34,071 bases of DNA from an uncultured Faecalibacterium sp. (GCA_934511465.1 CAKSWG010000021.1:1-34071); one strand, 5' to 3'. Positions 23,869 to 31,636 are shown, counted from the first letter of the stretch. Numbers and translations are program-made. The notes: generated by a model not told the origin, from the letters alone.

Positions 23869-24937
23869 GTTCGTCCAGCCTCCTTGCAGCTTCGGCCTGC
23901 ACCTCTTCGCGCAGGGCGTTCAGCGGAATTTTATCCAGCGCGGGGGCAAAGCGGGCGTCCACCATCAGGCGGCGCGCCTGTGCTTCGGAAAGGCCGCGGG
24001 AACGCAGATAGTACAGCTTCTCTTCGTCCAACCGGCCGATGGAGGCCGCATGCTGGCCCTCCACCTCTTCTTCACCGCACAAGATCAGCGGTGCCGTGCG
24101 GTTGCGGGCGGCGGGGCTGAACAGCAGCACGTCCTCGCTCTCGTGGCCCACGCCGCGCTTGGCACCGCGCCGGAAATCGATGGTGCCGCGCAAAATTTTG
24201 CTGGCACTGCCGGTCAGCACACCGGCGGTATGCATCTCGCACAGGGTGTCCTTGGCGGTGTGCACCGCGATGTCGTTGTAATCCAGCACAGCGTCTCTGC
24301 CGCCAAAGTAGACGGCGTCAAGGTCATACTCGGCCTTGGCGTGGTCCAGCATTGCGCGGGTGCCGCAGGCGGACACACGGCCGCCCAGCTCCACGCGCAC
24401 CTGTTCCACTTTGGCACCGGCGGCTTCTTCCACGGCCACGGCACCCCAGCGGCGGGCATGATCGCCCAGCAGCTGAACCTGTACCAGTTTTACCTGCGCA
24501 CCTTCGGCAGCACGGATGCGCACAAGGCTTGCAGCCACACCGTTTGCAGCGTCGCCGCGCAGCACCTGCACAAGGGTCAGGCTGCTGTTGGCCTTGGCGT
24601 CCACATCCAGCACGCTCACAGCGTTCGGGTGGGCGGCGTCCAGCGTAAATTCAAACACGGCAGGTGCAGCCACGGCCACGCCCTCGGCCACCGTCAGCGC
24701 ATGGCGTACCGTTGCATTTTTCAGCACAAAGGCATCTGCGGCGGGGCCCATGCCGCTCTCTGCAAAACTTGTAAATTCTTCTTCGCTCTCACCAACTCCG
24801 GCGGGCAGGGTGACGGCAAAGTTTGCTTCGCCCCAGTCGCCGGGGTTCTCCGGCAGGGCAGCGGCCGCAGGGGCCGTATTGACGCCGCACTGGTTCCAAG
24901 TGGGCACCGGCAGGCGGTTCATCGTGGTATCATTCAT
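23861..24937 (-). CDS. sufD: Fe-S cluster assembly protein SufD
   Basis: The 358-aa SufB/D-family protein is the SufB partner of the scaffold. Its C-terminal part is typical (LFSPAARNRTAPLILCGEEEVEGQHAASIGRLDEEKLYYLRSRGLSEAQARRL). The N-terminus is short and divergent, as is usual for SufD. The ATG at 24937 follows GAGGGGG at 8 nt; a TTG one codon upstream is in frame. The gap to sufB is 15 nt. Confidence 0.92.
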   Translation of the reverse strand: MNDTTMNRLPVPTWNQCGVNTAPAAAALPENPGDWGEANFAVTLPAGVGESEEEFTSFAESGMGPAADAFVLKNATVRHALTVAEGVAVAAPAVFEFTLDAAHPNAVSVLDVDAKANSSLTLVQVLRGDAANGVAASLVRIRAAEGAQVKLVQVQLLGDHARRWGAVAVEEAAGAKVEQVRVELGGRVSACGTRAMLDHAKAEYDLDAVYFGGRDAVLDYNDIAVHTAKDTLCEMHTAGVLTGSASKILRGTIDFRRGAKRGVGHESEDVLLFSPAARNRTAPLILCGEEEVEGQHAASIGRLDEEKLYYLRSRGLSEAQARRLMVDARFAPALDKIPLNALREEVQAEAARRLDEHE

Positions 24938-24952
24938 CAAAAATGCCCCCTC

Positions 24953-26371
24953 TCAGCCAATGCTGCCTTTCATTTCCAGGTGGATCAGGTTGTTCATTTC
25001 CACGGCGTACTCCACAGGCAGCTCCTTGGCGATGGGCTCGGCAAAGCCGCCTACGATCAGCGCGCGGGCATCTTCTTCCGAAAGGCCGCGGCTCATCAGG
25101 TAGAACACGGCTTCCTCGCTGATGCGTCCGATCTTTGCCTCGTGGCCCACATCCACGGCGTCACAGCGGATGTCCATCTCCGGAATGGTATCCGAGCGGG
25201 AACGGTCGTCCAGCATCAGGCTCTCGCAGGAGACAGCGGACTTTGCGTTCTTCGCATTCGGCAGCACCGTGACGGAACTGCGGAAGTTGGAGATGCCGCC
25301 GTCGCGGGCGATGGATTTGGTGGTGATGTGGGAGCTGGTGTTCGGCGCTGCATGCACCACCTTGGCGCCGGTGTCGAGGTCCTGTCCGGCACCCGCAAAC
25401 GTGATGCCGGTGAACTCCATGCGGGCACCTTCGCCGGCCAGAATGCTCATGGGGTACAGGCAGGAGGTGTGGGAACCGAAGGAGCCGGACACCCATTCGA
25501 TGGTGCCGCCCTTTTCCACCTTGGCACGCTTGGTGTTGAGGTTGTACATGTTCTTGGACCAGTTTTCGATGGTGGAGTAGCGCACGCGGGCGTTCTCGCC
25601 CACGTAAATTTCCACGCAGCCTGCGTGCAGGTTGGCCACGTTATATTTGGGGGCCGAGCAGCCCTCGATGAAGTGCAGGTAGGCACCCTTGTCCACAATG
25701 ATCAAAGTGTGCTCAAACTGGCCGGCACCCTTGGCGTTCAGCCGGAAGTAGGATTGCAGCGGGATCTCCACATGCACCCCGGCGGGCACATACACAAAGG
25801 AGCCGCCGCTCCACACGGCACCGTGCAGGGCCGCAAACTTGTGGTCGGTGGGGGGCACCAACTTCATGAAGTGGGTGCGCACCATCTCGGCATAGGGGCC
25901 GGTGAGAGCACTTTCCATGTCGGTGTACACCACGCCCTGCTCTGCTACCTCCGACTTGACGTTGTGGTATACCACCTCGGAGTCGTACTGTGCGCCCACA
26001 CCGGCCAGCGAAGCGCGTTCGGCCTTGGGAATGCCCAGACGCTCAAAGGTGTTCTTGATATCTTCCGGCACATCGTCCCATTTGCCGCGCATTTCGGTGT
26101 TGGGGCGCACATAGGTGACGATGTTGTTCATATCCAGCCCTTCAATGGAAGGGCCCCAGTTCTGCACCGGCATTTTATTATAGGTATCCAGTGCCTTTAA
26201 ACGGAACGCACGCATCCATTCCGGGTCGTGCTTTTCCTCGGAAATTTTTTCCACGATGTCGCGGGTCAGGCCGGAGTTCACCTCAAAGGCGGCGTTCTCG
26301 CCGTCCTTGATATCGTAAATGCTGCGGTCTACCTCGGCGACATCGGTCTTTTCGGCTTCAAAGGCTCTCAT
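24953..26371 (-). CDS. sufB: Fe-S cluster assembly scaffold SufB
   Basis: The 472-aa protein is full length for SufB, the core scaffold that builds Fe-S clusters with SufC and SufD. Diagnostic segments are DPEWMRAFRLKALDTYNKMP, GAVWSGGSFVYVPAGVHVEIPLQSYFR, HFIEGCSAPKY, VGHEAKIGRISEEAVFYLMSRGL and the C-terminal PVEYAVEMNNLIHLEM. Its ATG overlaps the sufC stop by 4 nt (ATGA). Confidence 0.96.
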   Translation of the reverse strand: MRAFEAEKTDVAEVDRSIYDIKDGENAAFEVNSGLTRDIVEKISEEKHDPEWMRAFRLKALDTYNKMPVQNWGPSIEGLDMNNIVTYVRPNTEMRGKWDDVPEDIKNTFERLGIPKAERASLAGVGAQYDSEVVYHNVKSEVAEQGVVYTDMESALTGPYAEMVRTHFMKLVPPTDHKFAALHGAVWSGGSFVYVPAGVHVEIPLQSYFRLNAKGAGQFEHTLIIVDKGAYLHFIEGCSAPKYNVANLHAGCVEIYVGENARVRYSTIENWSKNMYNLNTKRAKVEKGGTIEWVSGSFGSHTSCLYPMSILAGEGARMEFTGITFAGAGQDLDTGAKVVHAAPNTSSHITTKSIARDGGISNFRSSVTVLPNAKNAKSAVSCESLMLDDRSRSDTIPEMDIRCDAVDVGHEAKIGRISEEAVFYLMSRGLSEEDARALIVGGFAEPIAKELPVEYAVEMNNLIHLEMKGSIG

Positions 26372-27126
26372 TTTGCTTCGTCCTCCTTCACCGCATGGAA
26401 GCCCTCCTCGATGATCTCGTTCACCAGCTCATCGCCGCCGGAGCGCACGATGCGGGCATCGTCCAGCACATGGACGTGATCCACCTTCAGGCCCTCAAGG
26501 ATCTTGGCGTTGTGGGTGATGATGAGGAGGGCGTTCGATTCGTTGTGGTAGGCGCGCACGCCCTGCGCCACCGTCTTAACGGCGTCCACATCCAAGCCGG
26601 AGTCGGTCTCGTCCAGCAGGGCAAGCTTTGGCTTGAGCATGAGCAGCTGCAAAATTTCGCTCTTCTTTTTCTCGCCGCCGGAGAAGCCCACATTCAGGTA
26701 GCGGTCCGCGTAGGACGGGTCCATGCCAAGGGCTTCCATCTGCTGGGCCAGCTCCTTGCGGAAGGCGAACACCTTGACCGGCTTGCCGGTGATGGCGTTC
26801 TGCGCGGTGCGCAAAAAGTTTTCCAGCGTGATGCCGGGGATCTCCTCCGGCGTCTGGAACGAAAGGAACATGCCCGCACGGGCACGCACATCGGCGGGTT
26901 CGTGGGTCACGTCCTGCCCGTTGAACAGGATCTGGCCGCGGGTAACGGTATAGCGCGGGTCGCCCATGAGGGCGCTCATCAGGGTGGATTTGCCGGCACC
27001 GTTGTGGCCCATGAGAACATGGGTCTCACCGGCATGGATGGTCAGGTTCAAACCGTTCAGCAAAACTTTCTGTTCTTCGCCCACAGTGACCTGTAGATCT
27101 TTGACTTCCAGCAGCGGACTGCTCAT
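26368..27126 (-). CDS. sufC: Fe-S assembly ATPase SufC
   Basis: The 252-aa ABC ATPase drives the SufBCD scaffold. It shows Walker A MGHNGAGKSTLMSAL, the Q-loop FLSFQTPEEIPG, the SufC-type signature FSGGEKKKSEILQ, Walker B LALLDETDSGLDVDAV and switch His in LLIITHNAKIL. The start is ATG at 27126, because GGAGG lies 8-9 nt upstream; the frame continues further back without family sequence. It is the first gene of the suf operon. Confidence 0.95.
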   Translation of the reverse strand: MSSPLLEVKDLQVTVGEEQKVLLNGLNLTIHAGETHVLMGHNGAGKSTLMSALMGDPRYTVTRGQILFNGQDVTHEPADVRARAGMFLSFQTPEEIPGITLENFLRTAQNAITGKPVKVFAFRKELAQQMEALGMDPSYADRYLNVGFSGGEKKKSEILQLLMLKPKLALLDETDSGLDVDAVKTVAQGVRAYHNESNALLIITHNAKILEGLKVDHVHVLDDARIVRSGGDELVNEIIEEGFHAVKEDEAK

Positions 27127-27200
27127 AAAATGCACCTCCAAAAGTGACAAAACCGGACGCACACTCAAATCCGAGTAGTGCGCTAGGATAACTCTCTGTG

Positions 27201-27232
27201 TGCATTCTATACCTTTTTGATAGGAAATGCAA
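27201..27232 (-). promoter_or_regulatory. Probable suf promoter with overlapping dyad
   Basis: On the minus strand, a weak -35 TTGCAT (27232-27227) and -10 TAGAAT (27209-27204) are 17 bp apart. They lie within an imperfect palindrome, TGCATT-CTAT...ATAG-G-AATGCA (27201-27231), that could be an operator for an iron-sulfur-responsive regulator. Between here and sufC the leader can form a 7-bp hairpin, GCGCACT/AGTGTGC. Confidence 0.45.
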
Positions 27233-27331
27233 GAGGGACAATAAAGTGTTCATACTCTTCGGCAGAATCTACAAAGAAATCCGACTGCTTTGCTGGGAAT
27301 TTGTGCGGGAAAAGTGTATGGTTGAAATAGG

Positions 27332-27484
27332 TTTCGCGGGCTCGCCCTCTCCGTCTCGCATCCGCTCGACAGCTCTCCCAAAGGGAGAGCCTTTGGCAGT
27401 CCACACAAACTGCATCTTTATGCCAAGGCCTCTCCCTTTGGGAGAGCTGTCACCGCAGGTGACGGAGAGGGCGAGCCCGCGAAA
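27332..27484. repeat. Palindromic MITE-like repeat, copy 2
   Basis: This 153-bp element has perfect 24-bp terminal inverted repeats (27332-27355 and 27461-27484, beginning TTTCGCGGGCTCGCC). Inside are perfect hairpins GCTCTCCC-AAA-GGGAGAGC and CTCTCCC-TTT-GGGAGAG and a TTGGCA/TGCCAA stem. The middle aligns with copy 1 at 4293-4433; the outer 8 bp of the ends are present only here. It lies between the suf promoter region and the MATE terminator. Confidence 0.9.
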
Positions 27485-27517
27485 GAAAAAAGCTGCTATA
27501 CAAAAATGTACAACAGC
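27485..27517 (-). terminator. Terminator of the MATE gene
   Basis: An 11-bp stem (27492-27502 with 27507-27517) with a TTTT loop is followed on the minus strand by TTTTTT. It abuts the end of the repeat element. Confidence 0.88.
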
Positions 27518-27526
27518 TTAAGAAGA

Positions 27527-28858
27527 TCAACGCTTTGCAACCGCCTTGCGGTACACCGGGTAGGATACGATGGCGGACAGGACCTCGGTGATCCAGAAAG
27601 CGTGCCACACGCCGTTGGCGCCCAGAAAATGGCACAGCACAGCAGCCAGCGGCATAATGAATACGATGTAGCGGCACAGCGAGATCACCAGCGATTCTGC
27701 GCCCTTGCCAAGGCCTTCCAGCGCACCGGAAGAGGTGGTGGACACCGCCGAAACGATAAAACCCAGACAGATGATGCGCAGAGCGGTCTCGCCGGCGGCA
27801 ATGGTCTCGGGGTTTGCGGTGAACAGGCCCATCAGCGGCCGGGATGCAAACAGACAGATGAGGGTGCCCGCTGCCATGATGGCTGCGCTCATGATGAGGG
27901 TGAGCTCGTAGAGCTTTTTCACGCGGGCGTGCTGCTTGGCACCGTAGTTGTAGCCGATGAGCGGACGCATGCCCTGCACGATGCCATTGGCGGGCAGGTA
28001 CAAAAAGGTCTGCAATTTGTAGTAGATGCCCAGCACCACAACGTAGCTCTGCGAAAAAGCTGCCAGCAGGCCGTTGAGGAATGTGACCAGCAAAGACGGC
28101 AGGGCCAGATTGAGGATGGCCGGCACGCCGATGCCGTAAAGCTTTTTGTCCAGCGCGGCGTCCGGGTGCAGGCAGCTGCGGCGCAGGCGGATGGGCAGTT
28201 CGGTGCGGGTGTAGACGAACAGGTACACGCACAAACTCAGCAGCTGGCCGATGCCTGTGGCAAGGGCTGCGCCCGCAATGCCCATGGCGGGCACCGGGCC
28301 AAGGCCGAAGATGAGGATGGGGTCCAGAATGATGTTGCACACGCAGCCAAAGATCAGCGCTGCCATGGTCACCTTCATGCGGCCCACGGCCTGAAATATC
28401 TTTTCAAAGGCCAGTGCCGCCATGTTGATGGTGGCAAACAGGAACACGATGGTGGAGTAGGTGACGCCGGATGCGATCAGGCTTTCGTCGGCGGTGAACC
28501 GGCGCAGGAACCCGGGCATGATGGCAATGCTTACGATAGTAATGAGAACGCCGTGCACAAGGCTCAGGGCCATGCCGTGGGTGGCGGCGGTCTCGGCCTT
28601 CCGGCGGTCGCCTGCGCCCAGATACAGCGCGATCATGGCGTTGATGCCGATGCCAAAGCCGATGGCAATGGCGTTGGCAAAGTTCTGGATGGGGAACACA
28701 AGGCTCAGCGCGGTCATGGCGTCCTCACTGATGCGGGCCACGAACAGGCTGTCCACGATGTTGTACAGGCTGTTCACCAGCATGGAAATGACATTGGGCA
28801 GCGCCATGGAAACCAGCAGCGGCAGCACCGGTTTTTCTTTCATAAAGGTTTCGTTCAT
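27527..28858 (-). CDS. MATE family efflux transporter
   Basis: The 443-aa protein of about 12 hydrophobic segments matches MATE antiporters: VLPLLVSMALPNVISMLVNSLYNIVDSLFVARISEDAM at the N-terminus, SLVFPIQNFANAIAIGFGIGINAMIALYLGAGD, and a repeated second half with GIVQGMRPLIGYNYGAKQHARVKK. MATE proteins export drugs or metabolites with Na+ or H+; the substrate is unknown. The start is ATG at 28858, with AGGAG 11-12 nt upstream. The roughly 215-nt leader contains an intrinsic terminator, so attenuation is likely. Confidence 0.92.
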   Translation of the reverse strand: MNETFMKEKPVLPLLVSMALPNVISMLVNSLYNIVDSLFVARISEDAMTALSLVFPIQNFANAIAIGFGIGINAMIALYLGAGDRRKAETAATHGMALSLVHGVLITIVSIAIMPGFLRRFTADESLIASGVTYSTIVFLFATINMAALAFEKIFQAVGRMKVTMAALIFGCVCNIILDPILIFGLGPVPAMGIAGAALATGIGQLLSLCVYLFVYTRTELPIRLRRSCLHPDAALDKKLYGIGVPAILNLALPSLLVTFLNGLLAAFSQSYVVVLGIYYKLQTFLYLPANGIVQGMRPLIGYNYGAKQHARVKKLYELTLIMSAAIMAAGTLICLFASRPLMGLFTANPETIAAGETALRIICLGFIVSAVSTTSSGALEGLGKGAESLVISLCRYIVFIMPLAAVLCHFLGANGVWHAFWITEVLSAIVSYPVYRKAVAKR

Positions 28859-28991
28859 AGTGTTTGGTTGCTCCTGATAACAGATAAGGGTGACTGTGTG
28901 CATAAAATATTGGAATTTTCATTGTTTTGCGAGTTTGTCGGGGCCCCTCCATCTTGCTTACGCAAGACCACTCGAAAACAAACGCAGACAC

Positions 28992-29032
28992 AAAAAAGCC
29001 ACACAATGGCTCTTTTGAAGTCATTGTGTGGC
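28992..29032 (-). terminator. Intrinsic terminator inside the MATE leader
   Basis: On the minus strand, GCCACACAATG (29032-29022) and CATTGTGTGGC (29008-28998) form a perfect 11-bp stem with a 13-nt loop, followed by TTTTTT. It is about 45 nt into the transcript from the promoter at 29081-29109 and 133 nt before the start codon. An upstream GTGTGG (in 29058-29065) can pair with its left arm, CCACAC. Confidence 0.8.
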
Positions 29033-29080
29033 GAAAAGTAGCATACTGCTGTAAAAATCCACACGATTTTTATTAGTTCA

Positions 29081-29109
29081 AAGATAACACATCTGCGGCA
29101 GTTTGTCAA
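29081..29109 (-). promoter_or_regulatory. Promoter of the MATE gene
   Basis: On the minus strand, a perfect TTGACA (29109-29104) and TATCTT (29086-29081) are 17 bp apart, giving a leader of about 215 nt. Confidence 0.65.
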
Positions 29110-29116
29110 GAGAAAT

Positions 29117-29143
29117 GCCTATAAAAGTATGACTTTTATAGGC
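29117..29143. promoter_or_regulatory. Perfect 27-bp palindromic operator between divergent promoters
   Basis: GCCTATAAAAGT (29117-29128) and ACTTTTATAGGC (29132-29143) are a perfect 12-bp inverted repeat around ATG. It abuts the -35 box of the phosphodiesterase promoter and lies 7 bp behind the -35 of the MATE promoter. A dimeric regulator could control both genes; none is identifiable in the immediate vicinity. Confidence 0.7.
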
Positions 29144-29172
29144 TTGACCATTTTTTGCCGGGACGCTACAAT
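29144..29172 (+). promoter_or_regulatory. Promoter of the phosphodiesterase gene
   Basis: TTGACC (29144-29149) and TACAAT (29167-29172) are 17 bp apart. The -35 starts at the edge of the palindrome. Confidence 0.8.
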
Positions 29173-29206
29173 AAAAATGGATATTTTAGAACAAGGAGCA
29201 ACTGCC

Positions 29207-29755
29207 ATGAAATGGATGATCGCATCCGACCTGCACGGGTCGGCGTACTACTGCCGCCAGATGATCGAAGCCTTCCGGCGAGAGGGGGCAGACCGCCTGC
29301 TTTTACTGGGCGACCTGCTGTACCACGGCCCCCGCAACGACCTGCCCGAAGGCTATGCGCCCAAAGAGGTGATCCCGCTGCTGAACAGTTTGAAGCCGCA
29401 GCTTTTGTGCGTGCGCGGCAACTGCGACGCCGAGGTGGACCAGATGGTGCTGGAGTTCCCCATTCTGGCCGATTACGCCGTGCTGCCGGTGGGCGAAAGG
29501 CTCGTCTATGCCACCCACGGCCATGTGCACAACCTGAAAAACCTGCCGCCGCTGGCGCCGGGCGATATCCTGCTGCACGGCCACACCCACATCCCGGCGT
29601 GGACAAAGTTCGGGGACGGGAACCTCTACCTGAACCCGGGCTCACTCAGCATCCCGAAGGAGGGCAGCGCCCACAGCTATATGACGCTGGAAGGAAACAC
29701 CTTCTGCTGGAAAACGCTGGAAGGCAGCGTGTATCATGTGCTGGAACTGAAATAA
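29207..29755 (+). CDS. YfcE/MJ0936-type metallophosphodiesterase
   Basis: The 182-aa protein is a small calcineurin-like phosphoesterase of the YfcE type. Metal-binding motifs are in order: ASDLHG (D-x-H), LLGDLLYHGPRND (G-D), VRGNCDAE (G-N-C-D), THGH and LHGHTHIPA (G-H-T-H), ending LNPGSLSIPKEG. Such enzymes hydrolyse phosphodiesters; the physiological substrate is not established. The ATG at 29207 has AAGGAG 8-9 nt upstream. Divergent from MATE, with a shared palindrome. Confidence 0.9.
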   Translation: MKWMIASDLHGSAYYCRQMIEAFRREGADRLLLLGDLLYHGPRNDLPEGYAPKEVIPLLNSLKPQLLCVRGNCDAEVDQMVLEFPILADYAVLPVGERLVYATHGHVHNLKNLPPLAPGDILLHGHTHIPAWTKFGDGNLYLNPGSLSIPKEGSAHSYMTLEGNTFCWKTLEGSVYHVLELK

Positions 29756-29835
29756 TAATCGCCTGAAAACCCTTGAAAACAACTGTAGATCACGACAAAC
29801 TAAAACAAACAGCTGCTTGCAAGGGAGGGCAGAGC

Positions 29836-30092
29836 ATGGATGCGCAACGGGCTCATCCGGCCATCGGTCTGAAACGCTTCTACGCTTCGGTGGAGTGTGT
29901 GGACCGCGGCTTGGACCCGCTGACCACCGGTCTGGTGGTGGATGCTCCCCGCACGGAAATACCGCCTGTAGGCGAACACCGCACCCTGCGTCTGGCCGGG
30001 GAAGTGTGACGTTTGAAGCACTGTCTGCTTTGCGGGGCAGCGGCATTCTGGACATTGACGCATATCTTGGCATTCTCCGGAGGAATAAGGCA
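29836..30092 (+). pseudogene. Y-family DNA polymerase (UmuC/DinB-like) remnant
   Basis: The frame from ATG 29836 (preceded by GGGAGGG) reads AIGLKRFYASVECVDRGLDPLTTGLVVDAPRTE, clearly the N-terminus of a UmuC-like polymerase, whose usual form is IDLKSFYASVEC. The first catalytic Asp is replaced by Gly. After RTE the homologous frame appears to shift (toward TACRRTPHPA), and the original frame stops at 30007-30009. A later stretch in the shifted frame (TFEALSALRG...ILRRNKAK) is protein-like but not recognised. Most of the 400-residue polymerase is missing, so this is a dead fragment. Confidence 0.7.
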
Positions 30093-30096
30093 AAAA

Positions 30097-30128
30097 CAAG
30101 AGCTCCCGCCATAAAACGGGAGCCCTTG
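30097..30128 (-). terminator. Terminator of the 64-aa gene
   Basis: A 12-bp stem, CAAGAGCTCCCG/CGGGAGCCCTTG with one mismatch, is followed on the minus strand by TTTTTG. Confidence 0.7.
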
Positions 30129-30149
30129 TGCGATCATAAAAGAAAAAGC

Positions 30150-30344
30150 TCAGTTGCGGTAGCAGCGGTCCTGCGTTACCAGCCAGTCCTCGCACAGCCG
30201 CTGTGCTTCATCCATGGAACGGCAGGTGCAGTTGAACAGCTTGCCGTGCAAAGAGCAATAGGTATACCGCACCCGCGGCACACCGTTTTCGTCCCGAAAC
30301 TGGGTAAAGCGTTCTTCGCCGGGCATCAGACAGAACTGTTCCAT
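30150..30344 (-). CDS. Small cysteine-containing protein of unknown function
   Basis: The 64-aa protein (MEQFCLMPGEERFTQF...) carries four cysteines, in RYTYCSLHGKLFNCTC and AQRLCEDW, then ends QDRCYRN. I do not recognise the family. The start at 30344 is preceded by AAAAAGG at 11 nt. A longer frame to 30395 would begin directly next to a TAGAAT -10-like box and is unlikely. It has its own terminator, so it looks like a real gene rather than a shadow. Compact size and paired cysteines suggest a metal-binding or protein-binding role, but nothing more can be said. Confidence 0.55.
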   Translation of the reverse strand: MEQFCLMPGEERFTQFRDENGVPRVRYTYCSLHGKLFNCTCRSMDEAQRLCEDWLVTQDRCYRN

Positions 30345-30541
30345 GACTGCATCATCCTTTTTGCTTTTTCTGTGTAAGAAACACAACATCTTCATTCTAT
30401 CACAAACCGCCCGTGCGCACCATTGACGCTTGCACCAAAAAGCAGACGGAATTTTCGGAGAGAGTGTGCATTGACAAAGAGCAGCTGAACGTCAGTGCTG
30501 CCGGCATCGGAGCAGCGATGGACCAATGCAGCGGTCATTCC

Positions 30542-30805
30542 TCAGCACCGGTCTGGAGCATCTGCGTCTGATGGAACGTATGCGGCGCCGGTCCGATTTA
30601 CTTCTTCCGTTGCCTGCCTTTTTGCATAGCCCATCCGGGAAAAGTAGACCACCAGCCGCTTGGAGGTCGTTCCGATATTGGGATGATCACTTTCCTGAAT
30701 ATTAAACTGCTCCTGCCAATCAAACACCCATGCGGCAGATCCGGTCGTAGCCTGACAGAAACCGATCACAAAAAACGCCGTAGACATGAAATTCAGCGGG
30801 AACAC
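30542..30805 (-). pseudogene. Flavodoxin-like protein, truncated
   Basis: The minus-strand frame has a short hydrophobic N-terminus (FMSTAFFVIGFCQATTG) and then KRLVVYFSRMGYAKRQATEEVNRTGA, which matches the first beta strand and FMN phosphate loop of a flavodoxin family. It ends at 87 aa, before most of the flavodoxin fold, so the gene is broken. It is divergent from a TetR gene, a common arrangement for regulated flavodoxins. In the 30345-30541 gap I see no gene; a plus-strand frame there has no recognisable family. Confidence 0.55.
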
Positions 30806-30806
30806 A

Positions 30807-30848
30807 GCAATTCAACTGTTTAATGCGCTGGCAACAACGTTGAATTGC
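30807..30848. repeat. Inverted repeat upstream of tetR
   Basis: GCAATTCAAC (30807-30816) and GTTGAATTGC (30839-30848) are perfect complements separated by 22 bp. It may be an operator or hairpin between the flavodoxin remnant and tetR. Confidence 0.5.
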
Positions 30849-30906
30849 ATATCGAAAATATGCAGTTTTGACGTTACAATGTTTCTTGATTTGCGATCAA
30901 AACCTC

Positions 30907-30935
30907 TTGACAACGGAAACTTTTTTGATTATAGT
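30907..30935 (+). promoter_or_regulatory. Promoter of tetR
   Basis: TTGACA (30907-30912) and TATAGT (30930-30935) are exactly 17 bp apart. Confidence 0.85.
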
Positions 30936-30938
30936 AGA

Positions 30939-30958
30939 GCTAACAAATATTAGTTAGC
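30939..30958. promoter_or_regulatory. TetR-type operator at the transcription start
   Basis: GCTAAC-N8-GTTAGC (30939-30958) is a perfect dyad that would cover the start point of the tetR promoter. Autorepression by the TetR protein is the likely role. Confidence 0.7.
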
Positions 30959-30967
30959 AAAGGGCAA

Positions 30968-31600
30968 ATGAAAATGGAAGACACCAAGCAGCGCATTCTG
31001 GAAAAATCTCTGGAACTGTTTTCGACCAAAGGGTATGATGCGGTCAGCGTAGGCGAAATTGCAAAAGCGGTGGGCATCAAGGCTCCGTCGCTTTACAACC
31101 ATTTCCCCGGCAAGCAGGCCATTTTTGACGCGATTTTGGAGACGACTTCGGTGCACTACCAAAAAGACACCGCTGAGATCTCGGTCCATGTACAGGATTC
31201 CCAAAGGGATGTCCCGGTTTTCTCCCACATCTCGGAGGAACTGCTGGTTGAAAAAGTCCGGCAGATTTTCCTCTATTCGCTGCACGATAAAACTATCAGC
31301 CAGTTCCGCCGGATGATGACGCTGGAGCAGTTCCGTTCCCCCGAATTTGCCGAACTGCTTTCCAAACGCTATGTAGATTGGATGATCTCCTACCATGCAG
31401 GCATCTTCCGTGCGCTGGTTGCAAACGGTGAGCTGCGAAACGAAGACCCTGATACGCTGGCATGGATGTATGTTTCACCGATCATCGTCCTACTGAGCGT
31501 TTGTGACCGCCAGCCGGAACGGGAAGCCGAAAGCCTTGCAAAACTGGACGCCCATGTAAGGCTGTTCTTCCGTACCTTTAACATGGAACACGGGGAATAA
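30968..31600 (+). CDS. TetR/AcrR-family transcriptional regulator
   Basis: The 210-aa protein starts with a TetR helix-turn-helix (KQRILEKSLELFSTKGYDAVSVGEIAKAVGIKAPSLYNHFPGKQAIFDAIL, about residues 7-57) and has a C-terminal helical ligand/dimer domain. AAAGGG lies just before the ATG. The dyad over its start point suggests autorepression. Its former target is probably the flavodoxin gene on the other strand, now truncated. Ligand unknown. Confidence 0.9.
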   Translation: MKMEDTKQRILEKSLELFSTKGYDAVSVGEIAKAVGIKAPSLYNHFPGKQAIFDAILETTSVHYQKDTAEISVHVQDSQRDVPVFSHISEELLVEKVRQIFLYSLHDKTISQFRRMMTLEQFRSPEFAELLSKRYVDWMISYHAGIFRALVANGELRNEDPDTLAWMYVSPIIVLLSVCDRQPEREAESLAKLDAHVRLFFRTFNMEHGE

Positions 31601-31636
31601 ATCTATCTTTGAATTTTATTTTGTAAGGAGCTTTTT

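Noticed and set aside
23813..26200. 795-aa open frame on the plus strand
   Set aside because: Antisense to sufS, sufD and sufB; no domain features.
28855..29109. 84-aa leader frame upstream of the MATE gene
   Set aside because: It starts upstream of the mapped -10 box region and has no Shine-Dalgarno site; the terminator stem explains the region better.
30416..30571. Plus-strand open frame in the gap before the flavodoxin remnant
   Set aside because: No start codon with a ribosome binding site and no family similarity that I can recognise.
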